Of a stretch of 64,000 nucleotides of DNA, positions 42,268 through 50,768 are shown in pieces (the stretch's first letter is position 1; the number at the start of each line of letters is the position of its first letter). This DNA is from Amycolatopsis benzoatilytica AK 16/65 (lineage in GTDB: Bacteria > Actinomycetota > Actinomycetes > Mycobacteriales > Pseudonocardiaceae). Location: the NCBI RefSeq assembly GCF_000383915.1, contig NZ_KB912942.1, positions 4,027,795 to 4,091,794 of the forward strand, in the 5' to 3' direction. Under the pieces are notes generated by a model. The model worked only from the letters and a program-made list of their open reading frames with translations, was not told the DNA's origin and did not search any database. Position numbers and translations under genes: made by a program.

Positions 42268-42614
42268 GGCTCCCCACTGCCCTCCGGCAACCCCGAACGA
42301 TCCGTCACTGTACGAGACGCGACGAAACACACCCTCGCCAACCATGCACCGTCGGCCACGGCTTGCGAAGGCGACAAGCCAGATCTTCGCGAACTCACCC
42401 GATCGGGTGAGTTCGTACGGCGTGGTCGGCCGCCTCCCGGGGACCGCCACCGTCGGCGACGGGAACACTACGATGGCGGCGAAGGTTATCGGCAATGACA
42501 TCCGACTTCGGAAAGCGGCTCTGCCGCCTGCCGGGTTCCCGGGCCGCCGGGGCTCGCGGGACGGGCGTGGCGCCGCAGAACGACGAGGACGACCGGACGC
42601 GAGTGGAGGCAGTG
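42268..42614. other. Divergent intergenic region between the sortase operon and smtB-zur
   Basis: 347 bases with no convincing gene. They hold the promoters of both divergent operons and a 26-bp perfect palindrome at 42390-42415. An in-frame ATG at 42495 could extend the SmtB-like protein by 40 residues, but the ribosome site is at the downstream ATG. No canonical Zur box was found. Confidence 0.6.
42390..42415. promoter_or_regulatory. 26-bp perfect palindrome, candidate operator
   Basis: The sequence CGAACTCACCCGA is followed directly by its exact reverse complement. It is 200 bp upstream of the SmtB-like gene and 122 bp upstream of the secreted-protein gene. The half-site GAACTCA recalls ArsR/SmtB-type operators with TGAAC-like halves, but the core is GC-rich. 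It could also act as a hairpin at RNA level. Confidence 0.5.
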
Positions 42615-43082
42615 ATGACATCGGCACCCTCAAGCGCTCTGTCCGCAGGCACCGGGGCGGAACCAGCGGCGAGCGCCCGTTCGTCGGCGGCCGGCTCGGC
42701 TGAACCGGCAGATCCGCCGCACCCGGCCGAGCAGGCCGGTCCGGCCGACGGATCCGGCTCGGCCGGCCGGGCCGCCGGTTCCGGATCGGGCCTCGTGCCG
42801 CCGGGAGCGCTCGCCGACGCGGGCGAACTGCTCCGGGCGCTCGCCGCTCCGGTGCGGATCGCTATCGTGCTCCAGTTGCGGGAGGCGGATCGGTGCGTGC
42901 ACGAACTGGTGGACGCGCTCGACGTCGCCCAGCCGTTGATCAGTCAGCACCTCCGCGTCCTCAAGACGGCGGGCGTGGTGCACGGTGAGCGGCGCGGCCG
43001 CGAGGTCGTCTACCGCCTGGTGGACGACCACTTGGCGCACATCGTCGTCGACGCGGTCACCCACGTGCAGGAAGGGAAGTGA
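42615..43082 (+). CDS. smtB: ArsR/SmtB-family zinc-responsive repressor
   Basis: 155 residues. The first ~60 are a low-complexity Ser/Ala/Gly/Pro tail; the winged helix follows (ALAAPVRIAIVLQLREAD, then DVAQPLISQHLRVLKTAGVV). The last helix contains DDHLAHIVVDAVTHVQE, which fits the alpha-5 metal site D-x-H-(x10)-H-x2-E of zinc sensors such as SmtB and CzrA. A GGAGG sequence before ATG 42615 sets the start. It is followed immediately by a Fur-type gene, the same smtB-zur pair as in mycobacteria (Rv2358-Rv2359), where SmtB senses excess zinc and controls zur. Confidence 0.9.
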   Translation: MTSAPSSALSAGTGAEPAASARSSAAGSAEPADPPHPAEQAGPADGSGSAGRAAGSGSGLVPPGALADAGELLRALAAPVRIAIVLQLREADRCVHELVDALDVAQPLISQHLRVLKTAGVVHGERRGREVVYRLVDDHLAHIVVDAVTHVQEGK

Positions 43083-43084
43083 CG

Positions 43085-43495
43085 ATGCCCCCAGTCTCCA
43101 AGGCCCCGGTGCCCGGCCGGCGTTCCACCAAGCAGCGCGCCGCGGTGGTCGACCTGCTGAGCACCGTCGACGACTTCCGCTCGGCCCAGGAACTGCACGA
43201 CGAGCTGCGCAAACGCGGCGACGGCATCGGACTGACCACGGTCTACCGGACGCTGCAGTCGCTGTCCGAGGCGGGCGAGATCGACGTGCTGCGCACCGAC
43301 TCCGGCGAAGCCATCTACCGACGGTGTTCCTCGCACCACCACCATCACCTAGTGTGCCGGGTGTGCGGGCGCACGGTGGAGGTCGAAGGCCCGGCGGTGG
43401 AACGCTGGGCGGAGAAGATCGCGGCCGAGCACGGCTTCACCCAGATCAACCACACGGTGGAAATCACCGGCACCTGCGCCGAACACGCCAGCTGA
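43085..43495 (+). CDS. zur: Zinc uptake regulator, Fur family
   Basis: 136 residues. The Fur winged helix is at ~10-80 (STKQRAAVVDLLSTVDDFRSAQ, TTVYRTLQSLSEAGEID). The metal-binding half has HHHHHLVCRVCGRTVE and a C-terminal cysteine in TGTCAEH, as in Zur/FurB proteins that shut off zinc uptake genes when zinc is bound. The GGAAGGGA site is 7 bases before ATG 43085; a GTG at 43079 would overlap smtB by 4 bp. Translationally linked to smtB. Confidence 0.93.
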   Translation: MPPVSKAPVPGRRSTKQRAAVVDLLSTVDDFRSAQELHDELRKRGDGIGLTTVYRTLQSLSEAGEIDVLRTDSGEAIYRRCSSHHHHHLVCRVCGRTVEVEGPAVERWAEKIAAEHGFTQINHTVEITGTCAEHAS

Positions 43496-43589
43496 CGCAC
43501 TCCGGCTGACACAGTCCAGCCGGCCCCGAGCAAGCGCTCCGGTCAGCCAGCCGTCGGCTCGCCCCGGCAGCCGGCCCGGGGTGCTCCTC

Positions 43590-44465
43590 TCAGTACTCGT
43601 ACGGGTCCTTCGGCGCGCTGATCCGCTCGATCGTCGCCGGGACCAAGTCTGGCGTGTAGCCGTTCGCCTCGCGGGCGGTGCCGGGGACGACCTGGCCCGC
43701 GACGCGCAGCCAGGTGTCACTCGGGTACCGGTCCGCTTCGCCGCCTTTCAGGTGCACTGTGACCGGCGCGGCGTCCGCGGCGCAGCAGCTGATCACCAGC
43801 CGCGCCAGCAACGTCTGGCCGCCGGTGTGCACGACGAAACCGGAGATCTCGACGGTGCGGCCGTTGAGGGTTCCGTTGGAGTCCCAGCCCGCGCGGGAGA
43901 CGACTTCGTTCATCGCCATCGGCACCACCGCTCCGGCGGGCAGCGGCGGGAACGCTGCGGCGGACGTGGTCGCGGCGCTCGCGGGCAGGCGCGCTTCGGT
44001 GCGGGTGACCGAATCCGCGCCCAGCGCAGGCGGGGCGACCAGGAACACCGCCAGCACCGGGACTACCAGCAGCCAGGCGGACCGGGCGGAGTGATGGTGG
44101 CCGTGCCCGTCCAAGTGATCGTGCCCGTCCGAGTGATCGTGGGCCTCGCCCTCCGCATGACCGTGGCTGCCGGAGTGGTCGAGACTGCCCGACTCGCCGT
44201 CCGAGCGGGCATGGCCGGACAAGCGAGCGGGGCTGGCGAATGCGGGGTCGACCGCTGCCTCGTAGTCGGTTTTCGCAGTTGCGCGGACCGCCGCGACGTC
44301 GCGCACGATAGCTACTGCCCCCAGCAGCAGCATCACCGCGCCGCCAGCGATGATCCACGGCTGCTGCGCGGGTTTCACGTAGCGCAGGTAGTCGCCGTTC
44401 AGGGCGATCTTCACCAGCGCGCCGCCGAGGAGGATCAGAAGGACGTTCTGGGTTTCGCGCCTCAT
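43590..44465 (-). CDS. TIGR03943-family membrane protein with His-rich loop (YcgQ-like)
   Basis: 291 residues. Two membrane helices near the start (MRRETQNVLLILLGGALVKI, WIIAGGAVMLLLGAVAIV), a highly His/Asp-rich loop (GSHGHAEGEAHDHSDGHDHL and GHGHHH), a third helix and an extracytoplasmic domain with ISCCAADAAPV near the end. This is the YcgQ-like family that pairs with DUF318 permeases. The metal-rich loop and the position convergent with zur suggest zinc handling. The ATG overlaps the stop codon of the permease gene by 4 bp. Confidence 0.85.
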   Translation of the reverse strand: MRRETQNVLLILLGGALVKIALNGDYLRYVKPAQQPWIIAGGAVMLLLGAVAIVRDVAAVRATAKTDYEAAVDPAFASPARLSGHARSDGESGSLDHSGSHGHAEGEAHDHSDGHDHLDGHGHHHSARSAWLLVVPVLAVFLVAPPALGADSVTRTEARLPASAATTSAAAFPPLPAGAVVPMAMNEVVSRAGWDSNGTLNGRTVEISGFVVHTGGQTLLARLVISCCAADAAPVTVHLKGGEADRYPSDTWLRVAGQVVPGTAREANGYTPDLVPATIERISAPKDPYEY

Positions 44466-45481
44466 CGCACGCCGCCGAGGAAGAGCACGCCGGCGATGCT
44501 GCCGCAGGCGATCGCCACCACGAAGGTGACCGGGGCGAACCGGGCCGCGAACGAGCGGCCGAAAGTGCCGGTTTGCAAGGCGAAGAGCTTGACGTCGATG
44601 GCCGGGCCGACGACCAGGAACACCAGCTTCGGCAGCAGCGGCACCCCGGTGAGCGAAGCGGCGACGAAGGCGTCCGCCTCGCTGCACAGCGCGAGAACGA
44701 CAGCTAGCAGCGCCATCACGATCACGCCGACGACTACCTGCCCGGACAGCACCTCGAACCACTTCGCGGGCACGAGCACGTTGAGAGACGCGGAAATCAG
44801 CGCGCCGAGCACGAGAAACCCGCCGGCTTCCACGAGATCGGTGCGGGCGGTTTCCGCGAAAACCCGCCAGCGTTGACCCGGCGCAACGTCGGGCAGCCGT
44901 CGCAGTGCGCGTTCGGTGATCCAGGAAAGCTTGCCCCAGCGCGCCCAAATCAGGCCCATCACCATCGAAGTGGCAAGCGAACCGGCGAATCGCGCGAACA
45001 CCATTTCCGGTTTGCCGGGGAACGCGACCGCGGTGGCCACCAGCACCACCGGGTTCACCGCGGGCGCGGCGAGCAGGAAGGTGAGCGCCGCCGCGGGCGC
45101 GACGCCTTGCCCGATCAGCCGTCGCGCCACCGGAACCGACGCGCATTCGCAGCCCGGCAGCGCGACCCCGGCAAGCCCGGCGACGCCCACCGCGGCCGAC
45201 GCGTTCTTGGGCAGCACGCGGTCCAGCGCCCGCGCGGGCACGAACGCCGCGATGGCACCGCTGATCAGCACGCCCAGCACCAGGAACGGCAGTGCTTGCA
45301 CGCACACCGCGACGAAGACGGTGGACCCGGTGCGCAGCGCGGGCACGTCGAACAGGTCCTGGAGCCGGCCTTGCGCGAGGACCGCGACGAGCAGCACGGC
45401 GCACAGGATCTCGATGGAACTGATCCGGAACCGCCGCGTACGCAGCGGCTCCTCGGCGGCCTTATTGGAAAGGGTTTCCAC
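44462..45481 (-). CDS. DUF318/YraQ-type permease (YcgR-like)
   Basis: 339 residues with eight or more membrane segments. The conserved motif ALPGCECASVPVARRLI carries the GC-x-C cysteines typical of the permease_DUF318 family (YraQ, ArsP relatives), and FLLAAPAVNPVVLVAT is another landmark. GTG start at 45481. Paired with the YcgQ-like gene in one operon. These pairs are often regulated by Zur or related metal regulators; metal ion export or metallochaperone-linked uptake is a reasonable guess. Confidence 0.88.
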   Translation of the reverse strand: METLSNKAAEEPLRTRRFRISSIEILCAVLLVAVLAQGRLQDLFDVPALRTGSTVFVAVCVQALPFLVLGVLISGAIAAFVPARALDRVLPKNASAAVGVAGLAGVALPGCECASVPVARRLIGQGVAPAAALTFLLAAPAVNPVVLVATAVAFPGKPEMVFARFAGSLATSMVMGLIWARWGKLSWITERALRRLPDVAPGQRWRVFAETARTDLVEAGGFLVLGALISASLNVLVPAKWFEVLSGQVVVGVIVMALLAVVLALCSEADAFVAASLTGVPLLPKLVFLVVGPAIDVKLFALQTGTFGRSFAARFAPVTFVVAIACGSIAGVLFLGGVR

Positions 45482-45627
45482 GGCGGCGATGATGCCAGCC
45501 GGGGCGGACAGAACGCCGGGCGCGGGTGCCGCGAGGGGTCCGCTCGCGCCGGATTTGCGGGAATATCACTCGAATGGGCGGGAGGAAAGGGGGAAATCAG
45601 TCAGCTCCAGGAAACCCGGGCCAAGGC

Positions 45628-46047
45628 TCAAGCGTCCACCCCGGGCAGTTCCGCGCGCAGCTGCGAAGCCGTCGACACCACCAGCATCAGCAGGGTCCCC
45701 AGCGGGGCCGGCTCCATTCCCTCCGCCGGGAACGCGTACCGCAGCGTCACGTCCATTCCGCTCTCGGTGTGCCCGACTCCCAGCGTGCCGAACAAGCCCT
45801 GCCCAGCCCGTTCCGCGACCGCGACCGCGAGTGCCGGGTCGTCCGGCAGGTCCCAGGCCACGACGCAGGTCAGGCTCAGCACGGTCAGGCCGTCCGCCAG
45901 GCGCGTCGCCTGGACGACGCACGGGACGTCCGCGTGCGAGAAGGTGATCGCGCCGTCGTCGTCGACGTGGACTTCCAGGTACCGTTCCAGCGCTTCCCGC
46001 GCGTTGGTCAGCAACGCGCCGGTCTCAGCGGCTTCCGCGGTGCTCAT
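45628..46047 (-). CDS. YbjN-like conserved protein between uppS and the permease operon
   Basis: 139 residues, soluble. The pattern [20 protein letters not shown] followed by two beta-hairpins and a C-terminal helix resembles YbjN or type III secretion chaperone-like folds. The same location in M. tuberculosis (Rv2360c, between furB and uppS) holds a conserved protein of similar size, a position-based match. It overlaps uppS by 4 bp, so it is co-translated with it. Function unknown. Confidence 0.7.
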   Translation of the reverse strand: MSTAEAAETGALLTNAREALERYLEVHVDDDGAITFSHADVPCVVQATRLADGLTVLSLTCVVAWDLPDDPALAVAVAERAGQGLFGTLGVGHTESGMDVTLRYAFPAEGMEPAPLGTLLMLVVSTASQLRAELPGVDA

Positions 46048-46862
46048 CGAGTGCCCCCTGCCTGGTCCACCGCGCCGCCGAACCGGCGGTCGCGCTTAGC
46101 GAAGTCGAGGCATGCCTGCCACAGGTGCATCCGGTCGAAATCCGGGAACAGCGTGTCCTGGTAGACCATCTCCGCGTACGCCGACTGCCACAGCAGGAAG
46201 TTCGACATGCGCTGTTCGCCCGAGGGCCGCAGGAACAGGTCCACGTCCGGCATTTCCGGCTGGTACAGGTACTTCGCGATGGTGCGCTCGTCGATCTTGT
46301 CCGGGTTCACCTTGCCCGCGGCGACGTCCTGGCCGATCCGGCGCATCGCGTCGCCCAGCTCGGCGCGGCCGCCGTAGTTGACGCACATCGTCATGTTGAG
46401 CTTGGTGTTGTTCTTGGTCTTCTCTTCGGCGATCTGCAGTTCCTTGATCACGCTCGCCCACAGCTTCGGCCGTCGCCCGGCCCAGCGGATGCGCACGCCG
46501 ATCGACCCCAGGTAGTCCACCTGGCGGCGGATGGTGTCGCGGTTGAAGCCCATCAGGAACCGCACTTCCTCGGGGCTGCGCTTCCAGTTCTCGGTCGAGA
46601 ACGCGTACACCGAGAGCCACTTCACGCCGATCTCGACCGCGCCGCTCGCGACGTCGATCATCACCGCCTCGCCGCGCTTGTGGCCCTCGATCCGGGGCAG
46701 GCCGCGCTGGTTGGCCCAGCGGCCGTTGCCGTCCATGACGAGCGCGACGTGCTTCGGCACCAGGTCCGCCGGGATCTCCGGCGGCTTCGCGCCGGAGGGA
46801 TGCGGATCCGGCTCCCGCTGCTCATATCCCGTCGAGCGGGTCGCCCGTCCCCTGCGCAGCAC
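46044..46862 (-). CDS. uppS: Polyprenyl (decaprenyl) diphosphate synthase, cis type
   Basis: 272 residues. The catalytic Asp is in [17 protein letters not shown] (~45), and the binding motifs [24 protein letters not shown] and [19 protein letters not shown] are intact. It makes the lipid carrier for peptidoglycan and arabinogalactan by adding isoprene units in cis. The GTG at 46862 is preceded by AGGAGG at a 7-base distance. Downstream of recO, as in mycobacteria. Confidence 0.95.
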   Translation of the reverse strand: MLRRGRATRSTGYEQREPDPHPSGAKPPEIPADLVPKHVALVMDGNGRWANQRGLPRIEGHKRGEAVMIDVASGAVEIGVKWLSVYAFSTENWKRSPEEVRFLMGFNRDTIRRQVDYLGSIGVRIRWAGRRPKLWASVIKELQIAEEKTKNNTKLNMTMCVNYGGRAELGDAMRRIGQDVAAGKVNPDKIDERTIAKYLYQPEMPDVDLFLRPSGEQRMSNFLLWQSAYAEMVYQDTLFPDFDRMHLWQACLDFAKRDRRFGGAVDQAGGTR

Positions 46863-46889
46863 TTCGCGGCCTCCTGAAGAATGGACTTT

Positions 46890-47666
46890 CTACCCGGCCG
46901 ACCCTACTGGGCCAGGCCCGGCGGTCTCCCGGGCACGCCGTTCCACGAGCGGCAACGACCGCAGCTGCCGTTCCAGATGCCACTGCAGATGCGCCGCGAC
47001 CAGGCCGGACGCGTCCCGGCGGGTGATGCCGGGCGACGCCTCGGCGACCGCCCACTCGCCGTGCAGCAGGGCGTCCAGCAGGGTCAGCACCTCGGGTGCG
47101 GGATGCACCGAGCCGGCGATGCGGCAGTCCGGGCACATCGAGCCGCCGGCGGCGACGTTGAACGCGGCATGCGGGCCGGGCAGGCCACAGCGGGCGCATT
47201 CGGTGATGGCGGGGGCCCAGCCCGCGTAGGCCATCGCACGGAGGAAGAACGCGTCGAGCACCAGCGAGGCGTCCCGCTGCCCGTCGGCCAGCGCCCGCAA
47301 AGCGCCGCAGACCAGCAGGTACAGCTTCAGCACCGGCTCGCCTTCTTCGGCCGAGAGCCGGTCCGCGGTCTCCGCGATCGCGCTCGCCGCGGTGTAGCGC
47401 TGGTAGTCGGCCACCAACGGCAGGGCGAACGCGTCCACGGTCTCGACCTGGGTGATGACGTCGAGCGAGCGGCCCGGGTAGAACTGCACGTCCACGTGCC
47501 CGAACGGCTCCAGCCGCGCACCGAATCGCGACGACGTGCGGCGCACGCCCTTCGCGACCGCCCGGACCTTGCCGTGCCGCTTCGTGAGCAGGGTGACGAT
47601 CCGGTCAGCCTCGCCCAGCTTGTGCGTGCGCAGCACCACTCCGGTGTCGCGGTAGAGGTTCACCAC
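46890..47666 (-). CDS. recO: DNA repair protein RecO
   Basis: 258 residues. N-terminal OB fold (VNLYRDTGVVLRTHKLGEAD), then a helical part and a zinc site ECARCGLPG...SMCPDCRIAG. RecO binds single-stranded DNA and helps RecR load RecA. GTG start at 47666. The gene runs into uppS after 27 bp. Confidence 0.93.
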   Translation of the reverse strand: MVNLYRDTGVVLRTHKLGEADRIVTLLTKRHGKVRAVAKGVRRTSSRFGARLEPFGHVDVQFYPGRSLDVITQVETVDAFALPLVADYQRYTAASAIAETADRLSAEEGEPVLKLYLLVCGALRALADGQRDASLVLDAFFLRAMAYAGWAPAITECARCGLPGPHAAFNVAAGGSMCPDCRIAGSVHPAPEVLTLLDALLHGEWAVAEASPGITRRDASGLVAAHLQWHLERQLRSLPLVERRARETAGPGPVGSAG

Positions 47667-47717
47667 CCCGACATCGTCCCACTGACGGGCGATGCCGGGG
47701 CGATGACACCCCTGGGT

Positions 47718-48158
47718 TCAGCAGTAGCTGCCGTAGCAGTGCGACACCGCGGCCGCCGCGCTGATCGAGATGATGATGGCGATGATCGCGCCGACCCACA
47801 CCAGCGCGCCCCAGATCGTGGCGATCAGGCAGAGCGTCTTGGTCGTCCGCGACGCCTGCTCGGCCATCGCGTAGTTGCCCTGCATCTTGTACGTGTTGAC
47901 CTCGTTCGACTTCATGATCGCGAAGATCGCGAGGATCCACATCAGGAAGATGCAGCCGATCGCCCAGCCCTTGTAGTCCTTGATGGCGTTGGGGTCTCCG
48001 CCGCCGGGCGGCATCCCCGCGCCGGGCGGCATCCCGTAGCCGGGCTGTCCGTAAGGCTGGCCGTAGGGCTGCTGCCCGTACTGCGCGGGCATTCCGCCGG
48101 ACTGGGGGTACGGCTGCTGCCCGTAGGGCTGCTGCGGCTGTCCGTAAGGGTTGGTCAC
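47718..48158 (-). CDS. Dispanin/CD225-like membrane protein with Tyr-Gly-Gln-Pro-rich tail
   Basis: 146 residues. The N-terminal ~60 are repeats rich in Pro, Gly, Gln and Tyr (YGQQPYGQPYGQPGYG). The C-terminal part has two hydrophobic segments (GWAIGCIFLMWILAIFAIM and LIATIWGALVWVGAIIAIII) separated by KSNEVNTYKMQGNYAMAEQA, the pattern of the CD225/dispanin family (IGIFAIxxxxxVxxxxxxGDxxxAxxxS). Bacterial members are of unknown function. GTG start at 48158. Confidence 0.8.
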   Translation of the reverse strand: MTNPYGQPQQPYGQQPYPQSGGMPAQYGQQPYGQPYGQPGYGMPPGAGMPPGGGDPNAIKDYKGWAIGCIFLMWILAIFAIMKSNEVNTYKMQGNYAMAEQASRTTKTLCLIATIWGALVWVGAIIAIIISISAAAAVSHCYGSYC

Positions 48159-48279
48159 TTGGGTTCCTTCGGTTCTTTCTCGTACAGTTCCGCGATCCGC
48201 CGGGTCAGGACTGCGGCGGGTCGGTCTTCGGTGCGGTGTCCGGCTTCCCGGACTGGGTCCGGTCGGCGTCGCCGCCCGG

Positions 48280-48513
48280 CTACCCCACCTGGGTGCGCTC
48301 GGCGGCGTCGAACCCGCCTGCGGCCGGCGGGCGTACCACCTGGGTCGGTTCGGCCTGTTCGAAAGCGGTCGGGCCGGGCTGCCGCGGCGCGGCGGGCGGC
48401 TGCCCGAACTCGGACTGCGGCACCGCGCCCGGCTGCTGCGCAAAGCCGCCCGGCTGCCCAGGCGGCGCACCGAACGGCGGTCCGCCTTCCGGCTGGCCGT
48501 ACGGATTGGTCAT
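48280..48513 (-). CDS. Pro/Gln-rich truncated relative of the dispanin-like protein
   Basis: 77 residues, starting MTNPYGQPEGGPPFGAPPGQ, similar to the start of the neighbouring dispanin-like protein (TNPYGQP) but with no membrane segment. A GGGGGGAG sequence precedes the ATG. The frame is closed by a TAG at 48280-48282; without it the frame would continue for 24 more codons of the same composition (including another RTQ motif) to a TGA at 48205-48207. It may be a pseudogene, a truncated protein or a short disordered protein. Confidence 0.45.
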   Translation of the reverse strand: MTNPYGQPEGGPPFGAPPGQPGGFAQQPGAVPQSEFGQPPAAPRQPGPTAFEQAEPTQVVRPPAAGGFDAAERTQVG

Positions 48514-48684
48514 CGAGTCTCCCCCCTCGTTCACGATTGCGCCCGCGCCCGAACACGCGCACGGAGCCGGACCTGCCCGCGTCCGCCATGGACAGGTCGG
48601 TGCGCGGGAGCGTACCCCGTCCGGGAGCACGCGGCCGCGCAGGCTTCCCGCATCGGGTGGCCGGCCGCGAGAAGCGAAACAGGT

Positions 48685-49134
48685 TCAGACGAACAAGCCG
48701 GTGAACGGGGCAAACGGAAGGTTGCGGAGCACGAACCACACGGCGAACACTGCCGCGACCGCGTGCGGCGTCCACCTCCAGTGCAGCCACGACCGCATCG
48801 CCCGGCCACGCAGCCGCCCGATCGTCCAGGCCAGGCCGCTCCACCCGAACAGCGCGACGAACACCAGCGCGACCGCGTTGTAGTGCAGGGCAGCGGAAAA
48901 ATCGCCGTGCAGCACGCTGTAGGCCATCCGCATCCCGCCGCAGCCGGGGCAGTCGATGCCGAACAACAACTTGGTCGGGCACACCGGAAGCGGGCCGCCG
49001 GGGGTGGTCGGGTCGCCGAGCCACACCGCCGCGCAGGCACCGCCGAGCACGCCGGCCGCCGCCGCCGGACCGGCGAGAGCCTTTGCCACCGCACGGGCGC
49101 CGCGCGCCGGCACTCCGGTGTAGACGGTGCTCAA
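48685..49134 (-). CDS. DUF2752 membrane protein
   Basis: 149 residues with three to four membrane segments. The diagnostic pattern is CPTKLLFGIDCPGCGGMRMAYS, a CPxxxxxGxxCPxCGxTR variant, typical of DUF2752. The TTG at 49134 overlaps the upstream stop codon (TTGA), fixing the start by translational coupling to the dispanin-like gene. Such genes often sit with CD225-type genes. Function unknown. Confidence 0.82.
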   Translation of the reverse strand: MSTVYTGVPARGARAVAKALAGPAAAAGVLGGACAAVWLGDPTTPGGPLPVCPTKLLFGIDCPGCGGMRMAYSVLHGDFSAALHYNAVALVFVALFGWSGLAWTIGRLRGRAMRSWLHWRWTPHAVAAVFAVWFVLRNLPFAPFTGLFV

Positions 49135-49457
49135 TGCAGCCACCACGCCGCTCTGCCCACGAAGAGCAACATGCCGAAGAGGAACAGCAGGTACACCCCG
49201 ATCAGGATGGCGATGCTGAGCGCCGACCACATCGCCCACTTGCGCGCCTCGTCCGCGGCGCGCTGCGCCTCCGCCGGATATCCCTGGTACCACAACGTGT
49301 TCACCTGGCTGGACTTGACGATCGCGACGATGCCCAGCGGCAGGCAGCAGAACACGGTCGCCAGGATCGCCCACACCAGGTTGTTGTCCGGCGGCGGGTA
49401 ACCGTAGGGCGGCGGGTACGGGGGCGGCGGACCCTGCGGCGGGTACGGGCCGGTCAT
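49131..49457 (-). CDS. Dispanin/CD225-like membrane protein
   Basis: 108 residues. A Pro/Tyr-rich N-terminus (PYPPQGPPPPYPPPYGYPPP) is followed by the CD225 core: NNLVWAILATVFCCLPLGIV, AIVKSSQVNTLWYQGYPAEA and a second hydrophobic segment. It is coupled to the DUF2752 gene by a 4-bp overlap. Related to the protein at 47718-48158. Confidence 0.85.
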   Translation of the reverse strand: MTGPYPPQGPPPPYPPPYGYPPPDNNLVWAILATVFCCLPLGIVAIVKSSQVNTLWYQGYPAEAQRAADEARKWAMWSALSIAILIGVYLLFLFGMLLFVGRAAWWLH

Positions 49458-49533
49458 GCGGTCCCCCCAGGCGGTCGGGTAGCGGTCCGGCCTGACGCTA
49501 CCCGCCCGCCCGCAACGGCACGATCGGAACCGG

Positions 49534-50433
49534 TCAAAAACCCAGCCGGCGCAGCTGCTTCGGATCGCGCTGCCAGTCCTTGGCCACCTTGATGTGCAGA
49601 TCGAGATAGACCTTCGTGCCCAGCAGCCGTTCGATGTGCTTGCGCGCGGTCGCACCGACCTCGCGGAGCCGTTCGCCCTTGTGCCCGAGGATGATCCCCT
49701 TCTGGCTGGGCCGTTCCACGTACAGCAGCGCGTGCACGTCGATGAGGTCGTCGCGGCCTTCGCGCGGAATCATTTCCTCGACGGTCACCGCGATGGAGTG
49801 CGGCAGCTCGTCCCGGACGCCTTCGAGCGCGGCTTCCCGGATGAGCTCGGCGACCAGCGTCTGCTCCGGCTCGTCGGTGAGCTCGCCGCCCGGGTACAGC
49901 TGCGGGCCTTCGGGCAGCCGCTGCACGAGCAGGTCGGCGACCGTCTGCACCTGGAAGCCGTCCACAGCCGACACCGGCACGAGGTCGGCGAACTCCATCA
50001 CCTGCTGCAGCGCGAGCAGCTGCTCGGCGACCTGTTCCGGGCGCACCAAGTCGGTCTTGGTGACGACGCCGATCACCGGGGTGCGGCGGGCGATCTTGGT
50101 CAGCTCGGCGGCGATGAACTTGTCGCCGGGGCCGATCTTCTCGTTGGCGGGCACGCAGAACCCGACCACGTCCACTTCGGACCAGGTCTCGTGGACGACG
50201 TCGTTGAGCCGCTGGCCGAGCAGGGTGCGCGGCCGGTGCAGGCCGGGCGTGTCGATGATCACCAGCTGCGCGTCGTCGCGGTGCACGATGCCGCGGATCG
50301 CGTGCCGGGTGGTCTGCGGTTTGCTGGAGGTGATGGCGACCTTTGTGCCGACGAGCGCGTTGGTGAGCGTCGACTTGCCCGCGTTGGGGCGGCCTACGAA
50401 GCAGGCGAAACCGGAACGGTGCGGCTCGGTCAC
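49534..50433 (-). CDS. era: GTPase Era
   Basis: 299 residues. G1 is GRPNAGKSTL, G3 is DTPGLH, G4 is TKTD, and the KH domain contains ILGHKGERLREVGATAR. Era binds GTP and the 3' end of 16S rRNA during small-subunit assembly. GTG start at 50433 overlaps the upstream gene by 4 bp. Part of the conserved hrcA-to-era gene order. Confidence 0.96.
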   Translation of the reverse strand: MTEPHRSGFACFVGRPNAGKSTLTNALVGTKVAITSSKPQTTRHAIRGIVHRDDAQLVIIDTPGLHRPRTLLGQRLNDVVHETWSEVDVVGFCVPANEKIGPGDKFIAAELTKIARRTPVIGVVTKTDLVRPEQVAEQLLALQQVMEFADLVPVSAVDGFQVQTVADLLVQRLPEGPQLYPGGELTDEPEQTLVAELIREAALEGVRDELPHSIAVTVEEMIPREGRDDLIDVHALLYVERPSQKGIILGHKGERLREVGATARKHIERLLGTKVYLDLHIKVAKDWQRDPKQLRRLGF

Positions 50434-50768
50434 GGGCGCTGCACCTCGGCCACGGCGCCGGACGGGTCGGCACGGACGATCGGCGCGGTCTTCGCCACGT
50501 CGCGGACCGCCTGCACGGACGCCTCGGCGACCAGCGCGTCAGCGGTGACCACCGCGGCCGCTTCGATGCCTTCGGCGCCGCTGGACAACGCGGCCGCGAC
50601 CGCCGCCTGCACGGCGGTGAGCCGGAACGACGGCTGGTCGACCGTCGCCGCGGCGTAGGTGCGGCCGTCGGTGTCGCGGACCGCGGCGCCTTCCGCCGCG
50701 CCGGTGCGCGCGCGGGCCGAGCGGGCCAGCGTGACCAGCTTCTGGTCCTCGGCGTCGAGGTCAGGCAT
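50430..50768 (-). CDS. Cytidine deaminase-like protein lacking the catalytic residues
   Basis: 112 residues. The segment GRTYAAATVDQPSFRLTAVQAAVAAAL aligns with the cytidine deaminase region GCNIENASYGLTxCAERxA, but the Cys-Ala-Glu motif is replaced by AVQAA and the later PCxxC is missing. So it keeps the fold and has lost the zinc site. The same degenerate protein lies between era and the corC-like gene in M. tuberculosis (Rv2365c). It overlaps both neighbours. A structural or binding role is likely. Confidence 0.75.
   Translation of the reverse strand: MPDLDAEDQKLVTLARSARARTGAAEGAAVRDTDGRTYAAATVDQPSFRLTAVQAAVAAALSSGAEGIEAAAVVTADALVAEASVQAVRDVAKTAPIVRADPSGAVAEVQRP

Noticed and set aside
42268..42614. 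Zur box near zur and smtB
   Set aside because: No sequence like TGAAAATGATTTTCA or its variants was seen; only the GC-rich palindrome at 42390.
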